A program made the position numbers and the translations under genes. A DNA stretch of 9,536 bases. It comes from Polyangiaceae bacterium. GTDB lineage: Bacteria > Myxococcota > Polyangia > Polyangiales > Polyangiaceae. Shown here piece after piece: positions 1 to 6,494 of the stretch (its first letter is position 1; the number at the start of each line of letters is the position of its first letter). The stretch covers positions 1 through 9,536 of the forward strand of contig JAICTU010000359.1 in assembly GCA_025936205.1 (NCBI GenBank), written 5' to 3'. The notes under the pieces were generated by a model. It was not told where the DNA came from. It made no database searches and saw nothing but the letters and a program-made list of their open reading frames with translations.

Positions 1-330
1 GGAGCTGAAGCGCTCGACTTTTTGTTTTCTCAGGGAGCCTACGCGGGGCGAGCCGCCGACCGCCCGCGGCTGGTGCTGCTCGACCTGAAGCTACCGATGG
101 TCGACGGACTGGAGGTCCTGCGCGCCATCAAGGAGAATCCCACCACGCGCACGATCCCGGTCGTGGTGCTCACGTCGTCCCACGAGCAACGAGATATGGT
201 CGAAAGCTACAACCTCGGGGTCAACAGCTACATCGTCAAACCGGTGGACTTCGACGGATTCATGGCGGCGGTGGTGAACCTGGGCATGTACTGGATGCTC
301 CTGAACCGAGTGCCGGTCGCCTCCACATGA
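1..330 (+). CDS. Rcp1-like single-domain response regulator (5' partial)
   Basis: This is the C-terminal part of a CheY-type receiver domain with no output domain; the reading frame is open at base 1, so the start lies outside the window. The phosphoacceptor Asp (LLDLKLP) is encoded at 82-84, the conserved Thr (VLTSS) at 172-174 and the Lys (IVKPVDF) at 238-240. The run [16 protein letters not shown] and the YW tail are typical of the Rcp1 family, the stand-alone receivers that partner phytochrome-like and PAS histidine kinases. The missing part should hold the acidic pair and helix 1. The TGA is 10 bases before the next kinase gene, so an operon is likely. The natural inference is that it is phosphorylated by one of the two downstream kinases and acts through protein contacts or as a phosphate sink. 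A TTG at 22 lies inside the domain and is not a credible start. Confidence 0.93.
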   Translation, partial: GAEALDFLFSQGAYAGRAADRPRLVLLDLKLPMVDGLEVLRAIKENPTTRTIPVVVLTSSHEQRDMVESYNLGVNSYIVKPVDFDGFMAAVVNLGMYWMLLNRVPVAST

Positions 331-340
331 GTGTTGAGGG

Positions 341-1903
341 ATGAGCGCGCGCCTCCGCATCCTGCAGGTCGAGGACAGCCCGGCCGACGCCGAGCTGGTT
401 CAGCGTGAGCTCCAGCTCGGCGGGCTCGTGTTCGATGTTCTCCGCGTGCAGGATCAGGAGAGCTTCCTGGAGGCGCTGCAGACGCCGCCGGACCTGGTGC
501 TGTCGGACTTCGCGCTACCAGAGTTCGATGCACTGACGGCGCTGGGGCTGCTGAAACAGCGCTACCCCGACGTGCCCTTCATCCTGATCTCGGGCGCCAT
601 CGGGGAGGACCTGGCGGTGGCAGCGATGCGCGAGGGGGCGGCGGACTACCTGCTGAAAGATCGCCTGTCGCGCCTGGCAACCGCCGTGCGAAGCGCCGTC
701 TCGCAATCGCAGCTCCGACGTGAGAACCGCGCGCTGGAAGAGCGCCTGCTCCGCGCCGCGCGCCTGGAGAGCCTCGGGCGCCTGTCAGCGGGGCTGGCGC
801 ACGATCTCAACAACATCCTGCTGCCGATCATGATGGCCGAGCAGCTCCTGCGCGATCAGATTCACACCCCAGAGCTGGCCGAGCTGCTCGACATGATCGA
901 GACGAGCGCCCGGCGTGGCGCCGCCGTTCTGAAGCAGCTGTTGATGTTCGGGCGCGGTACCGCCGGGGATCGCGTGCCGATGCGGCCGAGCCGCGCCATC
1001 GCCGAGACGGAGGCGGTCTTGCGCGAGACATTCCCCAAGAACGTGGAGGTCCGGATCGTGATCGGCACAGACGACGCGAGAATACTGGCCGAGCCCACGC
1101 AGATGCAGCAGGTGCTGGTCAATCTGTGCGTGAACGCGCGCGACGCGATGCCGGAGGGCGGCACGCTGGAGATCGAGCTCGGCCGTCGCACGCTGTCCCC
1201 GGAGCTGGTCCGCCGGCACCCCGGCAGCGCGCCGGGACCGTACGTCGTCTTGTCCGTGCGTGACAGCGGCGTGGGCATTCGCCCTGACGACCTGGAGCGG
1301 ATCTTCGATCCGTTTTTCACCACCAAGGAGCTCGATCGCGGCACCGGTCTCGGCTTGTCGTCGGTGCTGGGCATCGTCGAAGGGCACGGCGGCTTCATCG
1401 AGGTCGGCTCCGAAGTGGGCGCCTGGACCGTGTTCGATGTGTGGCTGCCCGAGTACCAGGGGGCTGCCGAGGAGGAACCCGTCAGCGCGGCTCTCCGTCG
1501 CTCGCACGGCCGCGGCCAGCTCGTGCTCGTGGTCGACGACGAGCCCGCCGTCCTCGATGTGCTGGGCACCAGCATCGGGCGCTCCGGCTACCGCGTGGCG
1601 CTGGCGTCCGACGGACAGACGGCATTGCGTACGCTGGACGAGCGCCACGCCGAGATCGCGGCCGTGATCACCGATATCGCCATGCCGCGCCTCGATGGCC
1701 TGCACTTGGCGGGCGAGATCCGCCAGCGGCGCCATGACCTGCCGATCGTCGTCATGACCGCGGCCCTCACGCCCGAGCACCGCGCGACCTGTGCCAAGCT
1801 GGGCGTCGTCGAGTTCCTGACCAAGCCCTTCCGGGCCGAGCTGCTCCTGCGCAGTCTCGACCGTGTGCTGGGACCGAACTGCGCGGACGTCGGGGCCTCG
1901 TGA
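341..1903 (+). CDS. Hybrid histidine kinase, REC-HisKA-HATPase-REC
   Basis: A 520-aa cytoplasmic phosphorelay protein with no membrane segment. The N-terminal receiver covers about residues 5-120: acidic pair E11/D12, phosphoacceptor D56, S84 and K106 are all present. A helical linker (about 121-145) leads to a dimerisation/phosphotransfer helix with H154 in AHDLNN. The ATPase domain shows N265 in the N box (NARDAM), DSGVGI at about 308-313, FDPFFTTK at 322-329 and GTGLGLS at 334-340. A second receiver (about 393-510) has D399/D400, D445, T473 and K495. All catalytic residues are intact, so it should autophosphorylate and pass phosphate to its own C-terminal receiver. The N-terminal receiver suggests its kinase activity is gated by another kinase, plausibly the next gene. 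The ATG at 341 is the only sensible start: an in-frame stop lies just upstream. The purine run GAGGG touches the ATG, which is unusually close for a ribosome site, so coupling to the upstream gene is likely. Confidence 0.95.
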   Translation: MSARLRILQVEDSPADAELVQRELQLGGLVFDVLRVQDQESFLEALQTPPDLVLSDFALPEFDALTALGLLKQRYPDVPFILISGAIGEDLAVAAMREGAADYLLKDRLSRLATAVRSAVSQSQLRRENRALEERLLRAARLESLGRLSAGLAHDLNNILLPIMMAEQLLRDQIHTPELAELLDMIETSARRGAAVLKQLLMFGRGTAGDRVPMRPSRAIAETEAVLRETFPKNVEVRIVIGTDDARILAEPTQMQQVLVNLCVNARDAMPEGGTLEIELGRRTLSPELVRRHPGSAPGPYVVLSVRDSGVGIRPDDLERIFDPFFTTKELDRGTGLGLSSVLGIVEGHGGFIEVGSEVGAWTVFDVWLPEYQGAAEEEPVSAALRRSHGRGQLVLVVDDEPAVLDVLGTSIGRSGYRVALASDGQTALRTLDERHAEIAAVITDIAMPRLDGLHLAGEIRQRRHDLPIVVMTAALTPEHRATCAKLGVVEFLTKPFRAELLLRSLDRVLGPNCADVGAS

Positions 1904-3411
1904 GCACGCCTCCCGACGAGGCCTGGGCGCGCACGGTCCTGAAGGGCCTGCCGTTCTTCTCGTGGACCGCCGATGCGACGGGAACGCTGACGTACGTCGA
2001 TCCGCGGCTGCTCGTCTTGCTGGGCTTCGACCCGGCCTCGGAGCAGCCGCGTTCCTTCTGGACCGACCGGGTTCATCCCGATGACCGCGAAGGCACGGCG
2101 CGCGCCTGGGAGAGCGCGCTGGCCGCAACCAGCGAGATGCGCGTCGAGTGCCGGCTGTTGCGCGCCGACGGCACCTACCGCTGGTTTGAGTCGCGGGCTC
2201 GACCGCTGCTGGGCGACCATGGCAAGCCGACGCAATGGGTCGGCAGCACCGACGACATCGAGAAGGAAGTCGCGACGCGGATGGCCCTGGGCGCCGAGCA
2301 GCGCCGCCTGGCCAACATCGCAGCATCGTCGCCCGGCATGCTGTTCTCGCTCTGGAGCGGCCACGACGGGCGCGTCTGTCTGCCGTACGTGAGCCCGGCG
2401 TTTGCGAAGTTCTTCCAGGTCGATCCGCAGGAACTGGCGGTCGACGCATCGTCCTACCTTCGACTCACACACCCCGAGGACGTCCCGGAGATCCTGCGCA
2501 CGGTAGAGGTCTCGCGGCAGGGGCTGAGCTTGTGGCGCCAGCAGTGGCGCTCGACCGTACCGGAGCTCGGGGAGATCTGGCTGGAGGCACACTCGATGCC
2601 CGTGCGCGAGGCGGACGGCACCACCACCTGGCACGGTACCCTCTCCGACGTCACTGAACGCCGGCGCATCGACGAGCAGCTCCGCGAGCTGAACACCAAT
2701 CTCGAGCGCCGCGTCGCCCAACGCACCGCCGAGCTGGAGGCGGCGAACCGCGAGCTGGAGGCGTTCAGCTATTCGGTGTCCCACGATTTGCGCGAGCCGC
2801 TGCGTGCGATCAACGGCTTCGCCAAGGCGTTGCTCCAGGACTACGGCGCGACCTTGCCGCCGCAGGCCCAGCACTTCCTCGACAACATCAGGCAGGGAGC
2901 GCTCCGCATGGGCCAGCTGATCGACGACCTGCTCGCCCTTTCGCGGTTGAGCCGGCAGCCACTGAAGCGCCGCCCGCTGGACGTGCGCAAGCTGGTGGAG
3001 GACTGCGTGAAGAGGCTCGCTCCGGTGTACCCGACGAGCACCGTCACGCTCGGCGCGCTCCCCAGTTGCGAGGCGGATCCTGGCTTGATCGAGCAGGTGT
3101 TCACGAACCTGCTCAGCAACGCCTTCAAGTACTCCCGCAAGAACCCGGCGCCTGCGATCCACATCGAGTCGCACCAGGACAGCGCCCAGCGCACCGTCTA
3201 CTCGGTGCGCGACAACGGCACGGGCTTCAACATGAAGTACGCCGGCAAGCTGTTCCAGGTGTTCCAGCGCCTGCACCGCTCGGGCGAGTTCGAGGGGACG
3301 GGAGTGGGACTGGCGATCGTCCAGCGCATCATCAGCCGCCACGGCGGCCGCGTCTGGGCCGAGGCGGAGCCGGGGCGTGGTGCCACGTTCTTCTTCACGC
3401 TCGAGGGCTGA
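1900..3411 (+). CDS. PAS-PAS sensor histidine kinase
   Basis: A 503-aa soluble sensor kinase. The first PAS fold (about residues 12-125) includes the PAS/PAC signature pieces VHPDDR and RLLRADGTYRWFESRARPL. A second PAS (about 138-255) has THPEDVPE and ends LSDVTERR. A coiled-coil linker (about 255-285) leads to the HisKA helix with phosphoacceptor H295 (SVSHDLREPLRAINGF), the arrangement seen in phytochrome-type kinases. The ATPase domain has the N box at 403-412 (N407), DNGTGF at 438-443 and GTGVGLA at 466-472. There is no signal peptide or transmembrane helix, so it senses a cytoplasmic ligand or redox/light state that cannot be named from sequence. The GTG start overlaps the preceding stop (GTGA), which implies translational coupling and equal dosage with the hybrid kinase. 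It lacks its own receiver, so the Rcp1-like regulator and the first receiver of the hybrid kinase are the obvious targets (inference). A weak all-GC hairpin lies just after the stop at 3419-3433. Confidence 0.95.
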   Translation: MSTPPDEAWARTVLKGLPFFSWTADATGTLTYVDPRLLVLLGFDPASEQPRSFWTDRVHPDDREGTARAWESALAATSEMRVECRLLRADGTYRWFESRARPLLGDHGKPTQWVGSTDDIEKEVATRMALGAEQRRLANIAASSPGMLFSLWSGHDGRVCLPYVSPAFAKFFQVDPQELAVDASSYLRLTHPEDVPEILRTVEVSRQGLSLWRQQWRSTVPELGEIWLEAHSMPVREADGTTTWHGTLSDVTERRRIDEQLRELNTNLERRVAQRTAELEAANRELEAFSYSVSHDLREPLRAINGFAKALLQDYGATLPPQAQHFLDNIRQGALRMGQLIDDLLALSRLSRQPLKRRPLDVRKLVEDCVKRLAPVYPTSTVTLGALPSCEADPGLIEQVFTNLLSNAFKYSRKNPAPAIHIESHQDSAQRTVYSVRDNGTGFNMKYAGKLFQVFQRLHRSGEFEGTGVGLAIVQRIISRHGGRVWAEAEPGRGATFFFTLEG

Positions 3412-3483
3412 GCGCACCCGCGCGAGCTGCGCGCGTCAACGCTCCCATTGCGCCGGCGACGGCACGGCCACACACTCATCGAG

Positions 3484-3957
3484 ATGCAAAGGGCGATGCG
3501 GGGCTTTCATCAGGACGGGGAAGGGCACTGGGTGGCAGAGCTCGAGTGTGGCCACACGCAGCATCTGCGGCATCAGCCACCGTTCACACTGCGGCCCTGG
3601 GTGACCACAGCGGAGGGCCGTGCGGAACGCCTCGGACAGTGCCTGGAGTGCGCCGCCTGCGACCGCAGGGAGATGCCCGCCGGCCATGCCCCGTACAAAC
3701 GCACCGCGACGTTCACGCGGGCCACCGTTCCCCAGGGCTTGCTTCACGAGCACCAGACGAAGGCGGGCGTGTGGGCGATGTTGCACGTGACCAGCGGGGC
3801 GCTCGACTTCTTCGAGCGTGAGGGCGCCGGTGAAACAACGCAACGAGTCGGCGCCGGGCAGCAGGCCACGATACGGCCCGGCGTCGAGCACCGCGTGGCG
3901 CCGCTCGACGAGGTCGAGTTCTGCGTCGAGTTTTGGCGGGCAATTGCAGCGACTTAG
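3484..3957 (+). CDS. DUF3565-DUF1971 fusion protein (TehB-like cupin)
   Basis: A 157-aa protein of two small modules. Residues 1-60 match DUF3565: it opens MQRAMRGFHQD, has GHWVAELECGHTQHLRH and RPWVTTAEGR, and closes with LECAACD. The C22, H24, H27, H30 and C56-x-x-C59 cluster looks like a metal site. Residues 70-155 match DUF1971, the cupin found in TehB-type tellurite-resistance proteins: YKRTATFT, LLHEHQTKAGVWAMLHVTSG and RPGVEHRVAPL, with H88, H90, H101 and H136 as likely metal ligands. The reaction is unknown; a stress or metal/oxyanion role is only a family association. I chose the ATG at 3484 because DUF3565 proteins begin MQRA. The frame is open back to a TTG at 3448, but those 12 Arg-rich residues are not family-like. 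No strong ribosome site precedes either start. It lies 72 bases after the kinase stop on the same strand and may be co-transcribed. Confidence 0.87.
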   Translation: MQRAMRGFHQDGEGHWVAELECGHTQHLRHQPPFTLRPWVTTAEGRAERLGQCLECAACDRREMPAGHAPYKRTATFTRATVPQGLLHEHQTKAGVWAMLHVTSGALDFFEREGAGETTQRVGAGQQATIRPGVEHRVAPLDEVEFCVEFWRAIAAT

Positions 3958-3961
3958 CCCG

Positions 3962-3992
3962 CTTCGACGCGATGCATCCAGGCCGCGCGAAG
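3962..3992 (+). terminator. Hairpin after the DUF3565-DUF1971 gene
   Basis: Left arm CTTCG-A-CGCG (3962-3971) pairs with CGCGCGAAG (3984-3992): nine base pairs with one bulged A and a 12-base loop, five bases after the stop. No T-run follows, so it may stop transcription weakly, only protect the 3' end, or be chance in GC-rich DNA. Confidence 0.35.
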
Positions 3993-4057
3993 GGCACTCT
4001 CGTTGAACGATTCCGCCGCAGAGAGTCGGCGAGCCGGTGAGCAGGCGCCGATGAGCG

Positions 4058-4086
4058 TTGGGCTCGCCACCTTTCTAGCTTAGGCT
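4058..4086 (+). promoter_or_regulatory. Candidate sigma70-type promoter for the lipoprotein gene
   Basis: TTGGGC (4058-4063) and TAGGCT (4081-4086) are separated by exactly 17 bases. Each hexamer keeps three of six consensus positions, including the most conserved ones. Transcription would begin near 4092, giving a leader of about 60 bases that contains the hairpin at 4099-4124. The local sequence is AT-richer (CTTTCTAGCTTAGG) than its surroundings, as expected for a promoter. Visual match only. Confidence 0.35.
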
Positions 4087-4098
4087 TGCGTCGGAAGA

Positions 4099-4124
4099 GC
4101 GCTCCTCCGGGGAGGAGGAGGCGC
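4099..4124 (+). promoter_or_regulatory. Leader hairpin upstream of the lipoprotein start
   Basis: CTCCTCC (4102-4108) pairs with GGAGGAG (4114-4120) around a 5-base loop, and GCG/CGC extends the stem past one bulged G. The right arm is itself an anti-SD-like purine run (GGAGGAG) sequestered in the stem. The actual ribosome site AGAAAGGA (4134-4141) lies outside it, 10 bases before the ATG. A role in mRNA stability or translation is possible; no known riboswitch is recognised. Confidence 0.35.
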
Positions 4125-4151
4125 CGATCCCTTAGAAAGGACCTTACCTCG

Positions 4152-5006
4152 ATGCGCAATCACTTCTCCATCTCAGCGATCACCTGCGTCACCATCGCGG
4201 CACTCTTTGCCTGCGGCGATGACAGCTCCAGCAACACGCCCAGCGGCACGGGCGGCTCCAGCGGCGCGGTTGGCAACGCGGGCGGGGGAGGTACGGCGGG
4301 TACCTCGGGGGCTGGCGGCAGTGCGGGGACGGGCGGAGGGACGACGCTCCCGCCTCCCGTGATGGCTCCGCAGGCGGACTGCACCGGGTGCGTCCAGCTC
4401 ACCGCGTCGGTCCCAGCAACGATCACGGACACGACGCAGATGGAGAACGTGGTGCAGTTCCAGTTCCCGCCGCCACCCGCGGGCACGCCACCGTTCGATC
4501 TGTCCAATGTCACGGCGATCACCTGGCGTGTGCGGGCCCTGACCAACGATCCGAGCTACTTTGTCCGCGTGCTCGTGCAGAACTCGCCGCCCGAAGCTGC
4601 CGACTACAGCCTCGGCGCGTTCGGGGATCGAGCCATGTTGACGGCGGCTGAGTTCCCCGTGGGCACCTGGAAGGACGTGACCCTGGACCTGACCGGAACG
4701 GCAGGTGCCGATGCGGGCGCCGACGCCGGCGACGCGGGAGTTGCGGATGCCGTGGATGCCGGTGGAACGGATGCCGGGGGTGGCTTGCTCACTGCGTTTG
4801 ACAAGTCCAAGGTTCGCGTCTTCGCTCTCAACATCGGATCGATCGCGGCTGCCGAGGGTCTGGTCAGTGTGGAGGTTCAGTCGGTGACGCTCACCGGCAC
4901 GAGCCCGAACTTCTCCAACGTGGATTTCTCGACGGGCCTCAACGGCCTCGCCGCAAACAACTACCTGGCGCTACCGGGCACTCAGTTCCCGCCGACGGTG
5001 CACTGA
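4152..5006 (+). CDS. Secreted lipoprotein with Gly-rich linker and Asp-Ala-Gly insert
   Basis: A 284-aa lipoprotein. The signal peptide (MRNHFS, then a hydrophobic core) ends in lipobox LFAC with the lipidated Cys at 21, followed by GDDSSS. Residues 32-64 form a flexible Gly/Ser/Thr-rich tether. The mature domain (about 72-284) starts with a C77-x-x-C80 pair that could form a disulfide, and shows alternating strand patterns (ITWRVRAL, YFVRVLVQN, WKDVTLDL, VRVFALNIGS, VSVEVQSVTLTG). That suggests a jelly-roll, carbohydrate-binding-like sandwich; this is an inference from pattern, not a family match. Residues 184-210 are a low-complexity insert of DAG/DAxDAG units lying between two predicted strands. 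The ATG at 4152 has a good ribosome site (AGAAAGGA, 10 bases away) and gives a proper signal peptide; the frame is open upstream to a TTG at 4086, but that would put 22 charged residues before it. It is followed by a hairpin and appears monocistronic. Function unknown. Confidence 0.88.
   Translation: MRNHFSISAITCVTIAALFACGDDSSSNTPSGTGGSSGAVGNAGGGGTAGTSGAGGSAGTGGGTTLPPPVMAPQADCTGCVQLTASVPATITDTTQMENVVQFQFPPPPAGTPPFDLSNVTAITWRVRALTNDPSYFVRVLVQNSPPEAADYSLGAFGDRAMLTAAEFPVGTWKDVTLDLTGTAGADAGADAGDAGVADAVDAGGTDAGGGLLTAFDKSKVRVFALNIGSIAAAEGLVSVEVQSVTLTGTSPNFSNVDFSTGLNGLAANNYLALPGTQFPPTVH
4245..4340 (+). repeat. Gly-rich low-complexity tether coding sequence
   Basis: GGC/GGG/GGT-rich DNA encodes the Gly/Ser/Ala/Thr linker between the lipid anchor and the folded part of the lipoprotein. 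Irregular GxxG spacing (GTGG, GAGG, GTGGG) makes it an imperfect repeat. Such tethers are common in myxobacterial surface lipoproteins. Confidence 0.7.
4701..4781 (+). repeat. In-frame Asp-Ala-Gly repeat within the lipoprotein
   Basis: Imperfect 9-base units of the type GAT/C-GCG/C-GG encode repeated Asp-Ala-Gly (GADAGADAGDAG, then VDAGGTDAGG). The block keeps the frame and sits between strand-like segments TLDLTG and LLTAFDKSKV, so it is an expansion inside the domain. Asp-rich glycine repeats can bind calcium, but no complete calcium-binding consensus is present. Confidence 0.7.
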
Positions 5007-5016
5007 CCTGCAGCTG

Positions 5017-5048
5017 GAGGGGCCCCCGCTTCGGCGGTGTGGCCCCTC
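5017..5048 (+). terminator. Two-step hairpin with UUCG tetraloop after the lipoprotein gene
   Basis: GAGGGGCC (5017-5024) is perfectly complementary to GGCCCCTC (5041-5048). Inside, CCGC-TTCG-GCGG (5026-5037) forms a second stem capped by the very stable UUCG tetraloop. It begins 10 bases after the stop codon. There is no T-run, so classical intrinsic termination is uncertain. A further small hairpin, CCTCG/CGAGG, occupies about 5045-5060 and would compete with the last bases of the main stem. Confidence 0.55.
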
Positions 5049-5128
5049 GCTCGTCCGAGGGGGCGCCGCCAGCGGCGTCGGTGGTGGGAACTCACGCCAC
5101 GGGCCCCGGGCTGTGTTAGACCGAACGC

Positions 5129-5419
5129 GTGCCAGGCTCGCGCGACTCTCGGCCCCCCGGCGAAGGCCCAACGCCGACGCCTCGCTCCCACCCGAACGAC
5201 CCGTTGCATGGCCTGACGTTGGAATACATTCTGACGCAGCTGCACGCTCGCTATGGCTGGGAAGCGCTGGGCAGGGCCGTTCAGATCCGGTGCTTCACTC
5301 ACGATCCCAGCATGGGTTCCAGCCTGGCGTTCTTGCGCCGGCAGCCCTGGGCGCGTCGTCAAGTGGAGGCGTTGTATCTGCGCTCCCTGCAAGACCCGGC
5401 TCGATCACAACGTCGCTGA
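5129..5419 (+). CDS. VF530 family (DUF2132) small DNA-binding protein
   Basis: A 96-aa protein. Residues 24-85 carry the VF530/DUF2132 signature: NDPLHGLTLEYILTQL, RYGWEALGRAVQIRCF, DPSMGSSLAFLRRQPWAR and VEALYL, with the near-invariant Cys in IRCF present. The family is a small all-helical fold reported as DNA-binding from a Vibrio fischeri structure; its cellular role is not established. The first 23 residues are Pro/Arg/Gly-rich, probably disordered, and have no clear family counterpart. The GTG at 5129 is the only reasonable start upstream of the domain. No ribosome site is visible; TTAGAC at 5116-5121 lies at a distance that would allow a nearly leaderless transcript, but this is weak. 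It lies 122 bases after the lipoprotein stop and is separated from it by hairpins, so it is probably transcribed alone. Confidence 0.9.
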   Translation: MPGSRDSRPPGEGPTPTPRSHPNDPLHGLTLEYILTQLHARYGWEALGRAVQIRCFTHDPSMGSSLAFLRRQPWARRQVEALYLRSLQDPARSQRR

Positions 5420-5709
5420 GCGTCTTCGTTGGGCGCTTGCGCCGCGAACGCCGGCGTCGATCTTCGCGCACAGGCGGCCGCCGTCAGGCCGTTGCACACC
5501 TCCTGGGGCAGTTTTGAGGGCAGGGAAGCTTCGCGGATGCCTGCCGTGGCGTCCTTGCAGCTGAGTCGGGATGCGACGAAGCACGCCGAGGGACCGGAAT
5601 TCTTCGGCGCTGGCTCGGCAGTGATTGTGCCTCGCCCGGCACTAGACAGAGCGAATCGACGCTCTAAGGAGTTGCTGAGACGACCACATCCCGCAGGGGG
5701 CCAAACCCG
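5420..5709 (+). other. Intergenic region upstream of the beta-barrel gene
   Basis: About 290 bases with no ORF of recognisable character. Both strands stay open by chance: a plus-strand frame at 5429-5947 and a minus-strand frame at 5359-5736. Each runs into a better-supported neighbour and encodes compositionally random peptide. AAGGAG at 5667-5672 is followed by no credible start. AGGGGG at 5695-5700 is the likely ribosome site of the next gene. No convincing promoter was found. Confidence 0.5.
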
Positions 5710-6471
5710 ATGCCCGCTCATTGCGCACGAAAACATCGCTCGAGCCTCTTCGCTCTTTTTGCCGTCTGGGCTGGCAGCGCGGTGGCGCGAGCGGGGCAGG
5801 TGGAGGCGTCGCTGGAGGCCGGCGCCGTGGTCGCGAGTCGCAATGACGTGCGCATTCCGGGCAGCGGCGGCACACCGCTCGCGCTGTCCGGCGATCTCTC
5901 ATCGCCCGCTGCTCCGGCCTTCCGGGTTCGAGCTGGAATTCGCTTGAACGAGCGGCACCTGATCACGGCCCTGTATGCTCCGCTGCAGCTCGAGGCGCGC
6001 GGCAGCGTCGGTCGCGAGCTGGCGTTCGCAGGGGAGACATTCGCGGCCGGCACACCGCTGTACGCGGTGTATCGCTTCGATTCCTATCGACTGACCTACC
6101 GTTACAGCTTCGTGCGCGACCCGAGCTGGGAACTTGCCCTGGGCTTCACGGGCAAGATCCGCGACGCGGAGGTGAGCCTGTATGGCGATGGGGCCGCGCG
6201 CAAAACCAACACGGGCTTCGTGCCGTTGCTCAATCTGCATGCCGAGTGGCGCCCGGGCGCGGGGGACTTCGGCTTGCTGCTGGACGCGGACGCGCTGGCG
6301 GCGCCCCAGGGCCGCGCGGAGGATGTGCTGCTCGCGGCGACGTGGGCGGTGCGCCCGGACGTCGTCTTGCGGCTGGGCTACCGCACGCTGGAGGGCGGGG
6401 CCGACAACGACGAGGTGTTCAGCTTCGCCTGGCTGCACTACGCGGTGCTCGGGGTTGATCTGACGTTTTGA
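5710..6471 (+). CDS. Outer-membrane beta-barrel protein
   Basis: A 253-aa exported protein. The signal peptide has a basic N-region (ARKHR), a hydrophobic core (SLFALFAVWAGSAV) and a probable cut after ARA at residue 28. The rest alternates short amphipathic strands with charged turns, for example VEASLEAGAVVASR, AFRVRAGIRL, YRLTYRYSFV, WELALGFTGKI, VVLRLGYRTL and LHYAVLGVDLTF. It ends in the C-terminal Phe typical of proteins assembled by BamA. Length suggests an 8-10 stranded barrel. No specific porin or enzyme family is recognised. The ATG has AGGGGG nine bases upstream and an in-frame stop at 5665 rules out a longer product. It is followed after 23 bases by a DCC-family gene, so the two are probably one operon and may share a redox or envelope function (inference). 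Confidence 0.85.
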   Translation: MPAHCARKHRSSLFALFAVWAGSAVARAGQVEASLEAGAVVASRNDVRIPGSGGTPLALSGDLSSPAAPAFRVRAGIRLNERHLITALYAPLQLEARGSVGRELAFAGETFAAGTPLYAVYRFDSYRLTYRYSFVRDPSWELALGFTGKIRDAEVSLYGDGAARKTNTGFVPLLNLHAEWRPGAGDFGLLLDADALAAPQGRAEDVLLAATWAVRPDVVLRLGYRTLEGGADNDEVFSFAWLHYAVLGVDLTF

Positions 6472-6494
6472 GCGAAACGAAAGGAGCAACGCTC

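Noticed and set aside
785..2449. Long minus-strand open frame (554 codons) opposite the two kinases
   Set aside because: It is a GC-bias shadow: the plus strand carries complete catalytic motifs for both kinases, and the minus peptide is Arg/Pro/Ala-rich with no recognisable domain.
1588..3417. Minus-strand open frame of 609 codons opposite the PAS kinase
   Set aside because: Same cause; stop codons are rare on the antisense strand of high-GC3 genes, and no motif or ribosome site supports it.
3066..3821. Plus-strand open frame bridging the kinase end and the DUF3565 gene
   Set aside because: It overlaps two well-supported genes in another frame and has no recognisable domain.
5359..5736. 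Minus-strand open frame between the VF530 and beta-barrel genes
   Set aside because: Only moderate third-position bias, no motif, and it overlaps the ends of both supported neighbours.
5925..5940. GGTTCGAGC, resembling a tRNA T-loop
   Set aside because: It lies inside the beta-barrel gene and no acceptor or anticodon arms can be folded around it.
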